From Desulfovermiculus halophilus DSM 18834 (GTDB lineage Bacteria > Desulfobacterota > Desulfovibrionia > Desulfovibrionales > Desulfothermaceae), in NCBI RefSeq assembly GCF_000620765.1, contig NZ_JIAK01000012.1:1-64000 (forward strand): a DNA stretch of 64,000 nt, given 5' to 3'. Both the position numbers and the translations under genes were made by a program. Each line of letters opens with the position of its first letter. Within the stretch, counting starts at the first letter, position 1. The notes under the pieces are model-generated. The model had not been told where the DNA came from. It searched no databases and saw nothing but the letters and a program-made list of their open reading frames with translations. Shown piece after piece: positions 9,161 to 17,839 of this stretch.

Positions 9161-9943
9161 GTGATCTCCATTGTCTCCCTGCTGGTGGTCATTTTTCTGT
9201 CCATTCTGATCACCCGCATCGCCACCATTGCCCTGACTCATACCGGCCTGACCAGGGAGTCGGCCAAGTTCCAGGCCAGGTCCGCGTTCTCCGGAGCCGG
9301 GTTCACCACCAGCGAATCCGAGATGGTGGTCAACCATCCGGTCCGGCGCAGAATCGTCATGCTCCTCATTCTGATCGGAAACGCCGGGATCGTGGCCGCC
9401 GTGTCCACCCTGATCCTGGGCTTTGTGCAGCGCGGAGACGCTTCCAGCCTGACCCTGAGAATCGGACTGCTCATCGGGGGGATTTGTGTCCTGTGGGGGT
9501 TTGCTTCCAGCCATTGGGTGGACAGATGGCTTTCCCGGATCATCGACGGCATGCTCAACCGGTTCACCAGGCTGAACATCACCGACTACGCCAGCCTGCT
9601 CCATCTGACCGGCGAATACCGGCTGGCAGAGCTGAAGATCCGGGAAAGCGACTGGCTGGCCGGAAGGCTGATCAAAGATTCCCGGCTTAGAAACGAAGGG
9701 ATCAATGTCCTGGCCGTGCGCAGGCCGGACGGGACATTCATCGGCAATCCCGTGGGCGATACCCTGCTGCAGCGGGGAGACGCCCTGGTCCTGTACGGAC
9801 GGATCGAGGCCATTGAGGAGCTGGATCGGCGCAAGGCCGGATTTGCCGGAGACCAGGAGCACAAAGAAGCGGTCCGGGAGCAGGAGGAGGTCCTGCAGGA
9901 AGAAGCGGAAAAGGACGCTTCAAGCGGCAAAAGGGCGGATTGA
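9161..9943 (+). CDS. Membrane protein with TrkH-like loop and TrkA-C domain
   Basis: 260 aa from a GTG preceded by AGGAG. There are about four membrane segments: residues 1-25, then after a loop 68-90, 100-118, and a short amphipathic one. The loop ARSAFSGAGFTTSESEMV resembles the selectivity loop of TrkH/KtrB potassium channels. A soluble C-terminal TrkA-C (RCK-C) domain spans about residues 150-225 (LAELKIRESDWLAGRLI, GDALVLYGR), and the tail is acidic and charged. It probably gates or moves cations, but it is far too short for a full TrkH. No trk partner is adjacent. Confidence 0.75.
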   Translation: MISIVSLLVVIFLSILITRIATIALTHTGLTRESAKFQARSAFSGAGFTTSESEMVVNHPVRRRIVMLLILIGNAGIVAAVSTLILGFVQRGDASSLTLRIGLLIGGICVLWGFASSHWVDRWLSRIIDGMLNRFTRLNITDYASLLHLTGEYRLAELKIRESDWLAGRLIKDSRLRNEGINVLAVRRPDGTFIGNPVGDTLLQRGDALVLYGRIEAIEELDRRKAGFAGDQEHKEAVREQEEVLQEEAEKDASSGKRAD

Positions 9944-10023
9944 CACCGTACTGACGATTCGTCTAAACATTGTTTTGTATGCAAAGAGAGGTTTTCAGGC
10001 CCGATCAAACCCAAGGAGGTCCC

Positions 10024-11595
10024 ATGAATCGAAGCGTCAACTATGAACCCTTAAGCCCCTTGCACTTTCTGGAACGCAGCGCCTACGCATTTCCGGAAAA
10101 AACAGCCATTGTCTACGGCGATACCCAGTACACATACGCCCAGTTCAAGGATCGGGTCAGACGCTTGGCCACAGCCCTCAAGCAGCGGGGGATCGGCAAG
10201 GACGACAAAGTAGCCTTCTTCTGCCCCAATACCCCGCCGACCCTGGAGGCCCATCAGGGCGTGCCCCTGCTTTCCGCCGTGCTGGTAACCATTAACATCC
10301 GGCTCTCGTCCCGGGAGATTTCCTATATCCTACAGGATTCAGGAAGTAAGATCTTGTTTATCGATACTGAATTCGCACCTTCCATTGAGCCCATCATGGA
10401 CGAGATCAAAGGCATTGAGATCGTCAATGTCTGCGATGTGCAGGGCAAGGCCTTTGACGGACCGGACTACGAGGAGTTCCTGGATGTGCAGCCGGAGTCT
10501 TTTCATTTTGGAGTGGACGACGAGCTACAGCCCATCACCATCAACTACACCAGCGGGACCACCGGCCAGCCCAAGGGCGTGATCTACTCCCACCGAGGGG
10601 CGTACCTGAACGCCTTGAGCGAGGTCTATGAGTATCACATCCATCACCGTTCCAAGTACGTCTGGACCCTGCCCATGTTCCACTGCAATGGATGGTGCCA
10701 CCCCTGGGGCATCAACGCCCCCGGGGCCACGCACATCTGCCTGCGCAAGGTCGTCCCGGAAGACATCTTTGCCGCGATTTCCAAGAACCAAGCCACACAT
10801 CTGTGCGCAGCCCCGGTGGTCCTCTCGGCCATGGCCGATTATGCCAACCGTAACCCGGTGGACGTCCCGGACGGGTTCGTCATCAACACCGCCGGCGCAC
10901 CGCCCTCTCCATCCATCATCCGCCAGATGGAGGCCATCGGTTGCAACGTGACCCAGAGCTACGGCCTGACCGAGGTCTACGGACCGCACAGCTTCTGTGC
11001 CTGGAAAGAAGAATGGGATGACCTGCCGATTGAAGAGCGGGCCAAGATCAAGGCCAGGCAGGGTGTGCCCTATGTCACCACCACCTATATGGATGTTTTG
11101 GACATCAATACTATGGAGCCCGTGCCCCATGACGGGAAAAGCATCGGCGAGATCGTTATGTGGGGAAACAATGTCATGCTCGGCTACCACAACAAGCCCG
11201 AGGAAACAGCCGAGGCCTTCCGGGGCGGGGTCTTCCACAGCGGGGACCTGGCCGTGACCCATCCGGACGGTTATGTGGAGATCAAGGACCGGCTCAAGGA
11301 CATTATCATCAGCGGCGGAGAAAACATCTCCTCTGTGGAAGTGGAAAACGCGATTTATGAACACCCGGCGGTCCTGGAGGTTGCCGTTGTCGGCATGCCC
11401 CATGAAAAGTGGCAGGAGGTGCCCAAGGCCTATATCAAGCTCAAGGAAGGGACCCAGGTCACGGCCCAGGAGATCCAGGACTTCTGCAAGGAACGGATCG
11501 CCAAGTTCAAGGTGCCCAAGGAGATCGAGTTCGGCGAGCTGCCCAAGACAGCCACCGGCAAGATCCAGAAGCACAAGCTGCGGTCCGGGAAATAG
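10024..11595 (+). CDS. AMP-forming acyl-CoA synthetase
   Basis: 523 aa. The ATG at 10024 has an ideal AAGGAGGT site. Adenylating-enzyme motifs in order: YTSGTTGQPKGV (P-loop), GLTEVYGP, the hinge KDRLKDIIISGGENIS, and the catalytic-lysine motif PKTATGKIQKH. The enzyme activates a carboxylic acid with ATP and CoA. The sequence resembles medium/long-chain fatty-acid ligases of the FadD3/AlkK type, but the substrate is not certain. It stands alone and ends at a strong terminator. Confidence 0.9.
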   Translation: MNRSVNYEPLSPLHFLERSAYAFPEKTAIVYGDTQYTYAQFKDRVRRLATALKQRGIGKDDKVAFFCPNTPPTLEAHQGVPLLSAVLVTINIRLSSREISYILQDSGSKILFIDTEFAPSIEPIMDEIKGIEIVNVCDVQGKAFDGPDYEEFLDVQPESFHFGVDDELQPITINYTSGTTGQPKGVIYSHRGAYLNALSEVYEYHIHHRSKYVWTLPMFHCNGWCHPWGINAPGATHICLRKVVPEDIFAAISKNQATHLCAAPVVLSAMADYANRNPVDVPDGFVINTAGAPPSPSIIRQMEAIGCNVTQSYGLTEVYGPHSFCAWKEEWDDLPIEERAKIKARQGVPYVTTTYMDVLDINTMEPVPHDGKSIGEIVMWGNNVMLGYHNKPEETAEAFRGGVFHSGDLAVTHPDGYVEIKDRLKDIIISGGENISSVEVENAIYEHPAVLEVAVVGMPHEKWQEVPKAYIKLKEGTQVTAQEIQDFCKERIAKFKVPKEIEFGELPKTATGKIQKHKLRSGK

Positions 11596-11622
11596 CTCAT
11601 CCCAGCACCAAGAACTGACTGC

Positions 11623-11657
11623 AAGCCCGCTCTTGTCTATAAAGAGCGGGCTTTTTT
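11623..11657 (+). terminator. Rho-independent terminator of the acyl-CoA synthetase gene
   Basis: A perfect 12-bp stem (AAGCCCGCTCTT at 11623-11634 with its complement at 11642-11653) has a 7-base loop and a run of six T. It begins 27 bases after the stop codon. Confidence 0.93.
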
Positions 11658-11728
11658 ACAACAAACCCACATGCCTGCCAAGGCGCAGGCACGATTTCGA
11701 TACCGACTGGGAGTGGCTACCCAACAGG

Positions 11729-12757
11729 TCAGCTTATGCTGCACAGGGCGTTTTCCACCTCGGACAGAGGCAAAGTCCGGATCACGGCCCGGCCCAATCC
11801 CTGCAGGAGGACGAAATGCACATCCCCGCCCTCCCGTTTCTTGTCCCGGCCCAAGGCCTGGGTCAGAGAAGCGGGATCGGCCTGCATCCGGGTCGGAAGG
11901 CCGTAGGCTGCAAGCATGGCGGTCAACCGGTCGCATTCGGACCGGGACAACAGGCCGAAGCGGACCGAAAGCTCGGCCGCAGCAGCCATGCCCTGGCTCA
12001 CGGCCCGGCCGTGGGAGACCCCGGTCTGTCTTTCCAGGGCATGGCCCAGGGTGTGCCCGAAGTTGAGGATCCGGCGCAGCCCGCCCTCCTTTTCGTCTTG
12101 GCCGACCACTTTGGCCTTGATCCGGACTGAATCGGCAACCAGGCGCTTTACTGCCCGGGGCTCCCTGGCCAGAACATCCTGCCGGTTGGACTCCAGGAAT
12201 GCGAACAGGTCCGGGTCGGCAATGGCCGCATGCTTGATCACCTCGGCCAAGCCGCAGGAGAAGTCCTCGTCTTCCAGGGTGGACATGAATCCCGGATCGC
12301 AGAGCACGAACTCCGGCTGATGAAAGACCCCGAGCATGTTCTTGTACCCGTCCAGATTGACTCCGTTTTTTCCCCCAACGCTGGCGTCCACCTGGGCCAG
12401 AAGGGTGGTGGGCACAAACCCGAAACGCACCCCCCGCATATAAATGGAGGCCGCAAACCCGGCAGTGTCGCAGACGATCCCCCCGCCGATCCCCAGGATG
12501 AACCAGGAGCGGTCAGCGTTCAGGTCCATGAGTTCCCTGGCCAGCCGGGCCACGGTGTCCAGGGTCTTGACCCCCTCTCCGGTGCCCATGCGCAGGACCG
12601 GAAAGTCCGGAAATCTGCGGCCGTAGAGGGCAAAGACTCGCTCATCCGTGATGATGGCCGTCCGCTGGGTGGGGAGCAGGGCGGCCAGGTCATCTTCATG
12701 CCGGCCGACACGTATACGGGATGTATGCCCCTGGGTTCGGACGATGGTTTCGTGCAT
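11729..12757 (-). CDS. aroB: 3-dehydroquinate synthase
   Basis: 342 aa from ATG 12757 (MHETIV); an upstream in-frame ATG at 12811 is less likely because AroB proteins begin near this point. NAD-binding GIGGGIVCDTAGFAAS, then VPTTLLAQVDASVGGKNGVN, and metal/active-site His in NFGHTLGHALE. It converts DAHP to 3-dehydroquinate, the second shikimate step. The first-step enzyme lies upstream on the same strand, separated by 1.1 kb of repeats, so the two may form one transcription unit interrupted by repeat DNA. Confidence 0.93.
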   Translation of the reverse strand: MHETIVRTQGHTSRIRVGRHEDDLAALLPTQRTAIITDERVFALYGRRFPDFPVLRMGTGEGVKTLDTVARLARELMDLNADRSWFILGIGGGIVCDTAGFAASIYMRGVRFGFVPTTLLAQVDASVGGKNGVNLDGYKNMLGVFHQPEFVLCDPGFMSTLEDEDFSCGLAEVIKHAAIADPDLFAFLESNRQDVLAREPRAVKRLVADSVRIKAKVVGQDEKEGGLRRILNFGHTLGHALERQTGVSHGRAVSQGMAAAAELSVRFGLLSRSECDRLTAMLAAYGLPTRMQADPASLTQALGRDKKREGGDVHFVLLQGLGRAVIRTLPLSEVENALCSIS

Positions 12758-12818
12758 GGTAAGCCTTGGATGATGGAGATAAATGTTCCTGAAATACCAA
12801 CCCACAAGCAAAAGAGTT

Positions 12819-13922
12819 CGAAGAGGGCGAATGATTATTCGCCCCTACGCGTGATCCGCAGATCGGAGCAACATTCCACAGAGACTCCCTTCTTCCCCTG
12901 ACCTCTGACTTCTGACCTCTGATCTCTGACGTCTGTCTTCTGCCCTCTGATTACAGACCACTGTCCACTGCCTACTGACTTCTGTCCTCTGTCCTCTGTC
13001 TTCTGTCCTCTGTATTCTGTCTGTCCCCCCTTGAGGGGGGCACGGGAGGTGTTGCCTTTGGCTCGGATCGCGTCGCCGCACGGCCGAAAGAGGGCGAATG
13101 ATTATTCGCCCCTACGCGTGATCACCCGGATCGAAGCAGCATTTTACCGAGATTCCCTTCTTCCTCTGTCTTCTGCCCTCTGTCTTCTGACGTCTGACGT
13201 CTGACCTCTGATCTCTGACGTCTGACCTCTGATCTCTGACGTCTGTCCTCTGTCTTCTGTCTTCTGTCCTCTTTCTGTCCCCCCTTGAGGGGGGCTACGG
13301 GGGGTGTTGCCTTTGGCTCGGATCGCGTCGCCGCACGGCCGAAAGAGGGCGAATGATTATTCGCCCCTACAGCGTGATCACCCGGATCGAAGCAGCATTT
13401 TACCGAGACTCCCTTCTTCCTCTGTCTTCTGTCTCCTGTCCTCTGATCTCTGACGTCTGTCTTCTGTCTTCTGCCCTCTTTCTGTCCCCCCTTGAGGGGG
13501 GCTACGGGGGGTGTTGCCTTTGGCCCGGATCGCCTCGCCGCACGGCCGAAAGAGGGCGAATGATTATTCGCCCCTACAGCGTGATCCCCCGGATCGAAAC
13601 AGCATTTTACCGAGACTCCCTTCTTCCTCTGTCTTTTGTCCTCTGTCTTCTGACCTCTGACCTCTGACATCTGACATCTGTCTTCTGTCTTCTGTCTGTC
13701 CCCCCTTGAGGGGGGCTACGGGGGGTGTTGCCTTTGGCCCGGATCGCCTCGCCGCACGGTCGAAAAAGGGCGAATGATTATCCGCCCCTACAGCGTGATC
13801 CGCAGATCAAAGCAGCATTCCACAGAGACTCTCTTCTTCCCCTGTCTTCTGCCCTCTGACTACAGACCACTGTCTTCTGACCTCTGATCTCTGACGTCTG
13901 TCCTCTGTCTTCTGTCTTCCGT
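12819..13922 (-). repeat. Five-unit non-coding tandem repeat array
   Basis: Five imperfect units of about 205-270 bp fill the space between aroB and the DAHP synthase. Each unit has a hairpin module (GGGCGAATGATTATTCGCCC, near 12824, 13092, 13347, 13554 and 13767), a conserved stretch ending in CTCCCTTCTTCC, and a variable run of degenerate TCTGACCTCTG-type 6-7-mers. In four units a GC-rich module follows, starting CCCCCCTTGAGGGGGG and ending GCACGGCCGAAAG. The last run touches the DAHP synthase stop. Long open frames here are artefacts of the repeat period. Confidence 0.9.
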
Positions 13923-13923
13923 C

Positions 13924-14985
13924 TTACGCCGCCTGCAGCTTGACTCGACTTAACCGGCGATGCGCATGATGCAGCAGCTCCTCTGTCGTCTCCCAGGAAA
14001 TGCATTCATCGGTGATGGACACCCCGTACTCCAGGGCCGAAGGATCGCCGGAGAACTTCTGGCTTCCTTCATGCAGATTGCTCTCCAGCATGAGCCCCAG
14101 GATCGCCTCGTTGCCCTGCAGGATCTGCTCCAGGACATTCTTGAACACATTGCCCTGGCCCTGATGCTTTTTGTGGCAATTGGCGTGGGAGCAGTCCACA
14201 ATCACGGCTTCCGGAAGCCCTTTCTTGATCAGATTCAGCCTGGTTTCCTCGATGCTTATGGGATCGTAGTTCGGCTTTTCCCCGCCACGCAGGACCACAT
14301 GTCCGTATGTGTTGCCCCCGGTTTTAACCACGCAGGTCTGGCCGTCCTGATCGATGCCCAGGAAGGTCTGCGGGGCCCGGGCGGCCTGCATGGCATTCAC
14401 CGCTGTGCCCAGATTGCCGTCTGTGCTGTTTTTAAACCCCACCGGCATAGACAGGCCGCTGGCCATCTGGCGGTGAGTCTGAGACTCTGTTGTCCTGGCC
14501 CCGATCGCCGACCAGCTGACCAGATCGGCAACGTACTGGGGAGTTATGGGATCCAGCATCTCGGTCGCCACCGGCAGGCCGAGCTCATTGATCTGCAGCA
14601 GCAGTCTCCTGGCCCGGTACAGACCGGTCTGTATGTCGCAGGTATCGTCCAGGTTGGGATCGTTGATCAGGCCCTTCCAGCCCACTGTGGTCCTTGGCTT
14701 TTCAAAGTAGACCCGCATGACCACGACCATGGTCCTGTCCACTTCCCGGGAAAGCCGGGCCAGTCTGTGGGCATACTCCAGAGCGGCCTCCTCGTCGTGG
14801 ATGGAGCAGGGACCGGATATAACCAGCAGCCTGCGGTCCTTCTTATCCAGAATGTCTTGTATCGTCTTTCGCCCGGTGCGCACACATTCCCCTGCCCCAG
14901 CAGAAAGAGGCAGCTCGTGCTTTAATTGCCGTGGTGTCTGCATGGCCGTGTACCCCTGAATTCGTATGTCGTCGGTTGCGTGCAT
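13924..14985 (-). CDS. 3-deoxy-7-phosphoheptulonate (DAHP) synthase, class I AroG-type
   Basis: 353 aa from the second of two adjacent ATGs (14985), which is 5 bases after AGGAGG; the first ATG (14988) overlaps a small upstream ORF's stop. Family motifs: SGPCSIHD, KPRTTVGWKGLINDP, GARTTESQTHRQ, GFKNSTDG and VDCSHANC. It condenses phosphoenolpyruvate and erythrose-4-phosphate, the committed step to aromatic amino acids. It is preceded by a Tyr/Phe-rich leader peptide and two attenuator hairpins. That suggests it is the tyrosine- or phenylalanine-controlled isozyme (aroF/aroG type). Confidence 0.94.
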   Translation of the reverse strand: MHATDDIRIQGYTAMQTPRQLKHELPLSAGAGECVRTGRKTIQDILDKKDRRLLVISGPCSIHDEEAALEYAHRLARLSREVDRTMVVVMRVYFEKPRTTVGWKGLINDPNLDDTCDIQTGLYRARRLLLQINELGLPVATEMLDPITPQYVADLVSWSAIGARTTESQTHRQMASGLSMPVGFKNSTDGNLGTAVNAMQAARAPQTFLGIDQDGQTCVVKTGGNTYGHVVLRGGEKPNYDPISIEETRLNLIKKGLPEAVIVDCSHANCHKKHQGQGNVFKNVLEQILQGNEAILGLMLESNLHEGSQKFSGDPSALEYGVSITDECISWETTEELLHHAHRRLSRVKLQAA

Positions 14986-15083
14986 CATCTCCTCCTTTCT
15001 TCAATATGTTGTGTGGACCAGCTAAAGGTGCGGTCATTTCGGCTGCCGCACCGGATATACCCTTGGGCGCGCGAAATGCTCAT
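14985..15083 (-). CDS. Possible 32-aa ORF coupled to the DAHP synthase
   Basis: A short frame starts at ATG 15083 after a good ribosome site (GGAGGAAAGG) and reads MSISRAQGYIRCG... to ...EERRR. Its TGA overlaps the first ATG of the DAHP synthase (ATGA), and its last codons contain that gene's ribosome site. This layout is typical of translational coupling. The peptide has no recognisable domain and only scattered aromatic residues. It could be real or chance. Confidence 0.4.
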   Translation of the reverse strand: MSISRAQGYIRCGSRNDRTFSWSTQHIEERRR

Positions 15084-15142
15084 CCTTTCCTCCTCTTCCG
15101 TTGTGCTGTGGACATCATGCTTTGACTCCCGGCCTGGACATG

Positions 15143-15173
15143 AAAAAGGGCCGTGAGGTTCTCCCCACGGCCC
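15143..15173 (-). terminator. Attenuator hairpin 2 (DAHP synthase leader)
   Basis: Minus-strand transcript: GGGCCGTG, an approximately 10-base loop, CACGGCCC, then TTTTTC. This is a strong intrinsic terminator about 158 bases before the DAHP synthase start. Its 5' arm (GCCGTGGGGAG) can instead pair with the 3' arm of hairpin 1 (CTCCACGGC), which would abolish both terminators. Confidence 0.85.
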
Positions 15174-15178
15174 AGAAA

Positions 15179-15216
15179 GAAAAAGCCGTGGAGACCTGTG
15201 TGGTCTGCCACGGCTT
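15179..15216 (-). terminator. Attenuator hairpin 1 (DAHP synthase leader)
   Basis: Minus-strand transcript: AGCCGTGG, a one-base bulge and AGACC pair with GGTCT and CCACGGCT around a 5-base loop, followed by TTTTTCTTT. Its 5' arm includes GGCAGACC, which is the exact complement of GGTCTGCC inside the leader-peptide coding sequence (15254-15261), so the leader can mask this terminator. Confidence 0.85.
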
Positions 15217-15240
15217 CTGGGATAATGTGTTGACTACTCC

Positions 15241-15324
15241 TCAGCGAACGCCAGGCAGACCAGGTCCGTAAAAATAAAAATAAAAGCTAAAATAGATGGA
15301 CCAGGTGCCTGTACGCAGATTCAT
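15241..15324 (-). CDS. Tyr/Phe-rich attenuation leader peptide
   Basis: A 27-codon frame starts at ATG 15324 and ends with TGA at 15241, just before the two hairpins. After MNLRTGTWSI it reads YFSFYFYFY and then GPGLPGVR: four Phe and four Tyr codons among nine (15268-15294). AGGA lies about 10 bases upstream of the ATG. This is the layout of amino-acid attenuators such as pheL or trpL. A ribosome slowed for lack of charged tRNA-Tyr or tRNA-Phe would leave the downstream Gly-Leu-Pro codons free to pair with hairpin 1. Confidence 0.85.
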   Translation of the reverse strand: MNLRTGTWSIYFSFYFYFYGPGLPGVR

Positions 15325-15582
15325 CGCAGTGTGTTCCTGTTTGGAGTTTTTCTCATGTTCAAATTGTGATCAGCGTAGCCCAATCTACACCGATCAGTCA
15401 AGCCCCAAAAACTCGTTTGCACCCGATTTTTTTACGGACTTTTCTTCGGCCTCTACTTGGGATACAGATGCAGGCCACGACGAAAGCGACAGCTTGGTCA
15501 TCTACCCAAACACCTCAACGGCCGGGATCAGGCCTTCAGCGCCTCGCTGGCAAGGTCCCATGCAAACGGATACGGAGCTGCT

Positions 15583-16683
15583 ATGAACGACTTCTCGGAA
15601 TCCAAGGCCCAGGCCTTTGCCCAAAAAATGACCGGGATCCTCAACTACGGCGCCTTGAATCTGTCCATGGGCCTGGGCTACCGAACCGGACTCTTCGATG
15701 TCCTGGACCGCATTGCCCAGCCGACCACGGCAGAGCACATCGCCGAGGAGGCCGGGCTGTCCAAGCGCTATATCCAGGAATGGCTTGGAGTCATGGTCTG
15801 CGGCGGGATTGTCGAGCTCAGCCGGGACCGGGACGGCCGGGATCTTTTCTTTCTGCCCCCGGAACACGCCGGTTTGATAACCAGGCGGGCCGGACAGGCG
15901 AACATGGGGGTGTACACCCAGGAAACACCTCTGCTGGCCCAGGCTGCCTACGACCGGGTGGCCCAGGGGTTTGCCACCGGCCAGGGCGTAGACTACGAGA
16001 ACTACGCGGATTTTCAAGCCTTTATGGCTCAGCTGGCCGATGCCAAGCACAGACAGACCCTGGTGGAATCCTTTCTGCCCTCAGTCGCGGAAGGAAGGAT
16101 ACAGGCCGCCCTGCAAAACGGGATTCAGGTCTGCGACGTTGGGTGCGGCCGGGGCACAGCCGCCCTGCTTATGGCCCAAGCGTTTCCAGCCAGCCGCATC
16201 CTCGCTCTGGACATCGACCCCCAGGCCCTGGCCATGGGCCAAAATGAAGCCGCCAGGCTGGGCCTGAGCAATATCCGGTTTATCCACCAGGACGCAGCAG
16301 ACATTGCCGGAGACCAGGAGTGGATGGACTGCTTCGACTACGTCACCGCATTCGACGCAATACACGACCAGCCCCATCCGGAAAAGACGCTGCAGGGGAT
16401 CCTGGGCATGCTCAAGCCTGGAGGCCTGCTGTCCATGGTGGACATTGCCGCCAGCAGCCGCCTGGCCGACAACGCAGATCATCCCCTGGGGCCTTTTCTC
16501 TACACGGTCAGCCTGATGCATTGCATGCCGGTGGGACTCACGGACAACGGCGCCGGGCTGGGCATGATGTGGGGACGGCAGAAGGCAGTGGCCATGCTGG
16601 AACAGGCCGGTTTCACGGATATTTCCGTCCGGGAGATTCCCGGCGATCCCTTCAATCTGCACTTCCAGGCCGCAAAGCCGTAA
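15583..16683 (+). CDS. SAM-dependent methyltransferase with winged-helix N-terminus
   Basis: 366 aa from ATG 15583 with GGAG five bases upstream; a longer frame to 15457 has no good start. Residues 1-90 form a dimerising winged-helix region (TAEHIAEEAGLSKRYIQEWLG). A Rossmann methyltransferase follows, with motif I DVGCGRGTAALL, an acidic LALDIDP and VTAFDAIHD. The architecture is like Rv2258c-type and small O-methyltransferases. The substrate is unknown, and no biosynthetic neighbours narrow it down. Confidence 0.85.
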   Translation: MNDFSESKAQAFAQKMTGILNYGALNLSMGLGYRTGLFDVLDRIAQPTTAEHIAEEAGLSKRYIQEWLGVMVCGGIVELSRDRDGRDLFFLPPEHAGLITRRAGQANMGVYTQETPLLAQAAYDRVAQGFATGQGVDYENYADFQAFMAQLADAKHRQTLVESFLPSVAEGRIQAALQNGIQVCDVGCGRGTAALLMAQAFPASRILALDIDPQALAMGQNEAARLGLSNIRFIHQDAADIAGDQEWMDCFDYVTAFDAIHDQPHPEKTLQGILGMLKPGGLLSMVDIAASSRLADNADHPLGPFLYTVSLMHCMPVGLTDNGAGLGMMWGRQKAVAMLEQAGFTDISVREIPGDPFNLHFQAAKP

Positions 16684-16877
16684 GTGCTGATACCCTCTGA
16701 ACACTTAGGATCACTGGCGCGAAGAATGAGCGTCCAGTGCATCCGTTTGTTAAGATTTTCTTTCTTCGGGATCGGGATCGATATCCATAAGCTGAGGCTG
16801 CCTCCTGCACCGAATGACATATCCTTTCGATTTCGATAGCGATCCCGATTTCGATTTGGATTCTCCTAACCAATGCG
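16684..16877. other. Intergenic region before MITE copy A
   Basis: No gene seen. It includes a short imperfect palindrome around 16760-16860 with repeated GATCGGGATCGATATC / GATAGCGATCCCGATTTCGAT words. The last eight bases (16870-16877, CCAATGCG) are the left target duplication of the element that follows. Confidence 0.6.
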
Positions 16878-17150
16878 GGCTCTTCGACACAGAAAGTGGA
16901 ATTGCCTACATAAGAGTTTGCCGTCTCTTCTGTGTGCCGTAAGCGGCAGGCCCGCACATTTTCTTGGTCCCGCCACCCGGCACTCACGTGCATGATATGC
17001 TTTCGTCAAACAGAAAGCAGTGACCTGCACGTGAGTAGCCGGGAGGGGGCAGGGATCCCCCTTTGGCGGGACTTAGAAAATACCGGGCCGAAAGTGGGCA
17101 CACAGAAGAGACGGCAAACTCCAAAAATCCACAGGCTACGTCGAAGAACC
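16878..17150. mobile_element. MITE copy A (273 bp, long form)
   Basis: It starts GGCTCTTCGAC and ends GTCGAAGAACC (terminal inverted repeats), flanked by an exact 8-bp duplication CCAATGCG (16870-16877 and 17151-17158). The interior is one long imperfect foldback with a 21-bp inverted repeat based on TTTGCCGTCTCTTCTGTGTG. It has no transposase. The GG(C/T)TCTTC tip plus the 8-bp duplication resemble ISL3-family insertions. Open frames inside it are not genes. Confidence 0.9.
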
Positions 17151-17281
17151 CCAATGCGCAAAGCCGTATTGAAAGGGCTTGCCCCGATCGGGGTATCTCA
17201 TTTATTCTTGATCCGGCTGGACTGGGACAACCAAGAGGAACCAAGAATGTTCAAGACCGCATACCCGTTTTCAGGGAGCTT

Positions 17282-17740
17282 ATGACCGCGAACCACACAG
17301 CCTTCCCCCTGCACGAGTCAACGTACTATCTCATTGTACGCACCGCCATGCACATGAAAACCGCACTGTACCGTTCCCTGCATCAGTCCGGAATAGGGGT
17401 CACCCCGGAGCAGTGGTCTGTGCTGTGCTGCCTGTGGGAAAAGGAAGGTCTGTACTTGACCGAGGTCACGGACAAGACCGGCCGGGACAAATACACCATC
17501 TCCAGGATCGTCAACCTCCTGGCCAAGAAAGGGCTGGTCGAAAGCCGCCCCGATCCAACTGACAAACGGCGGACCAACCTGTATCTGACATCCAAGGGCC
17601 GGGAACTGCAGGAGCCGTTGACCAGGCTGGTGGAAGACTTCACCGCCAAAGTGTTTCAGGACTTCTCCGAACAGGACATGGAGTACGCCAAACGCCTCAC
17701 CCAGGGGATCGTCAACAACATCGAAAAGCTCCGGCTGTAG
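17282..17740 (+). CDS. MarR-family transcriptional regulator
   Basis: 152 aa from ATG 17282 (MTANHTAF), just after AGGGAG; a longer in-frame start would lie inside MITE copy A and is rejected. Winged-helix core: ITPEQWSVL-like helix (VTPEQWSVLCCLWEKEG), recognition helix DKYTISRIVNLLAKKGLV, and wing SRPDPTDKRRTNLYLTSKG. It probably binds DNA as a dimer and responds to a small ligand. The target is unknown. The element upstream may have altered its promoter. Confidence 0.88.
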   Translation: MTANHTAFPLHESTYYLIVRTAMHMKTALYRSLHQSGIGVTPEQWSVLCCLWEKEGLYLTEVTDKTGRDKYTISRIVNLLAKKGLVESRPDPTDKRRTNLYLTSKGRELQEPLTRLVEDFTAKVFQDFSEQDMEYAKRLTQGIVNNIEKLRL

Positions 17741-17839
17741 CCGGAGGCTGCCCCGGGATCAGAGCGAGACCGGCCCACGAGCCGCCTGGTTCGACACGAA
17801 CAGCGGAACAAACCAAGCCGGTGGGGCATGGGGGACGCC

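Noticed and set aside
11665-11728. A gene between the acyl-CoA synthetase terminator and aroB
   Set aside because: Only a terminator, a partial hairpin repeat and the end of aroB are present.
13122-13670. 182-aa frame with repeated EVRGQKTEDRRQ-like text
   Set aside because: It is a translation of the degenerate short repeats and is not a protein.
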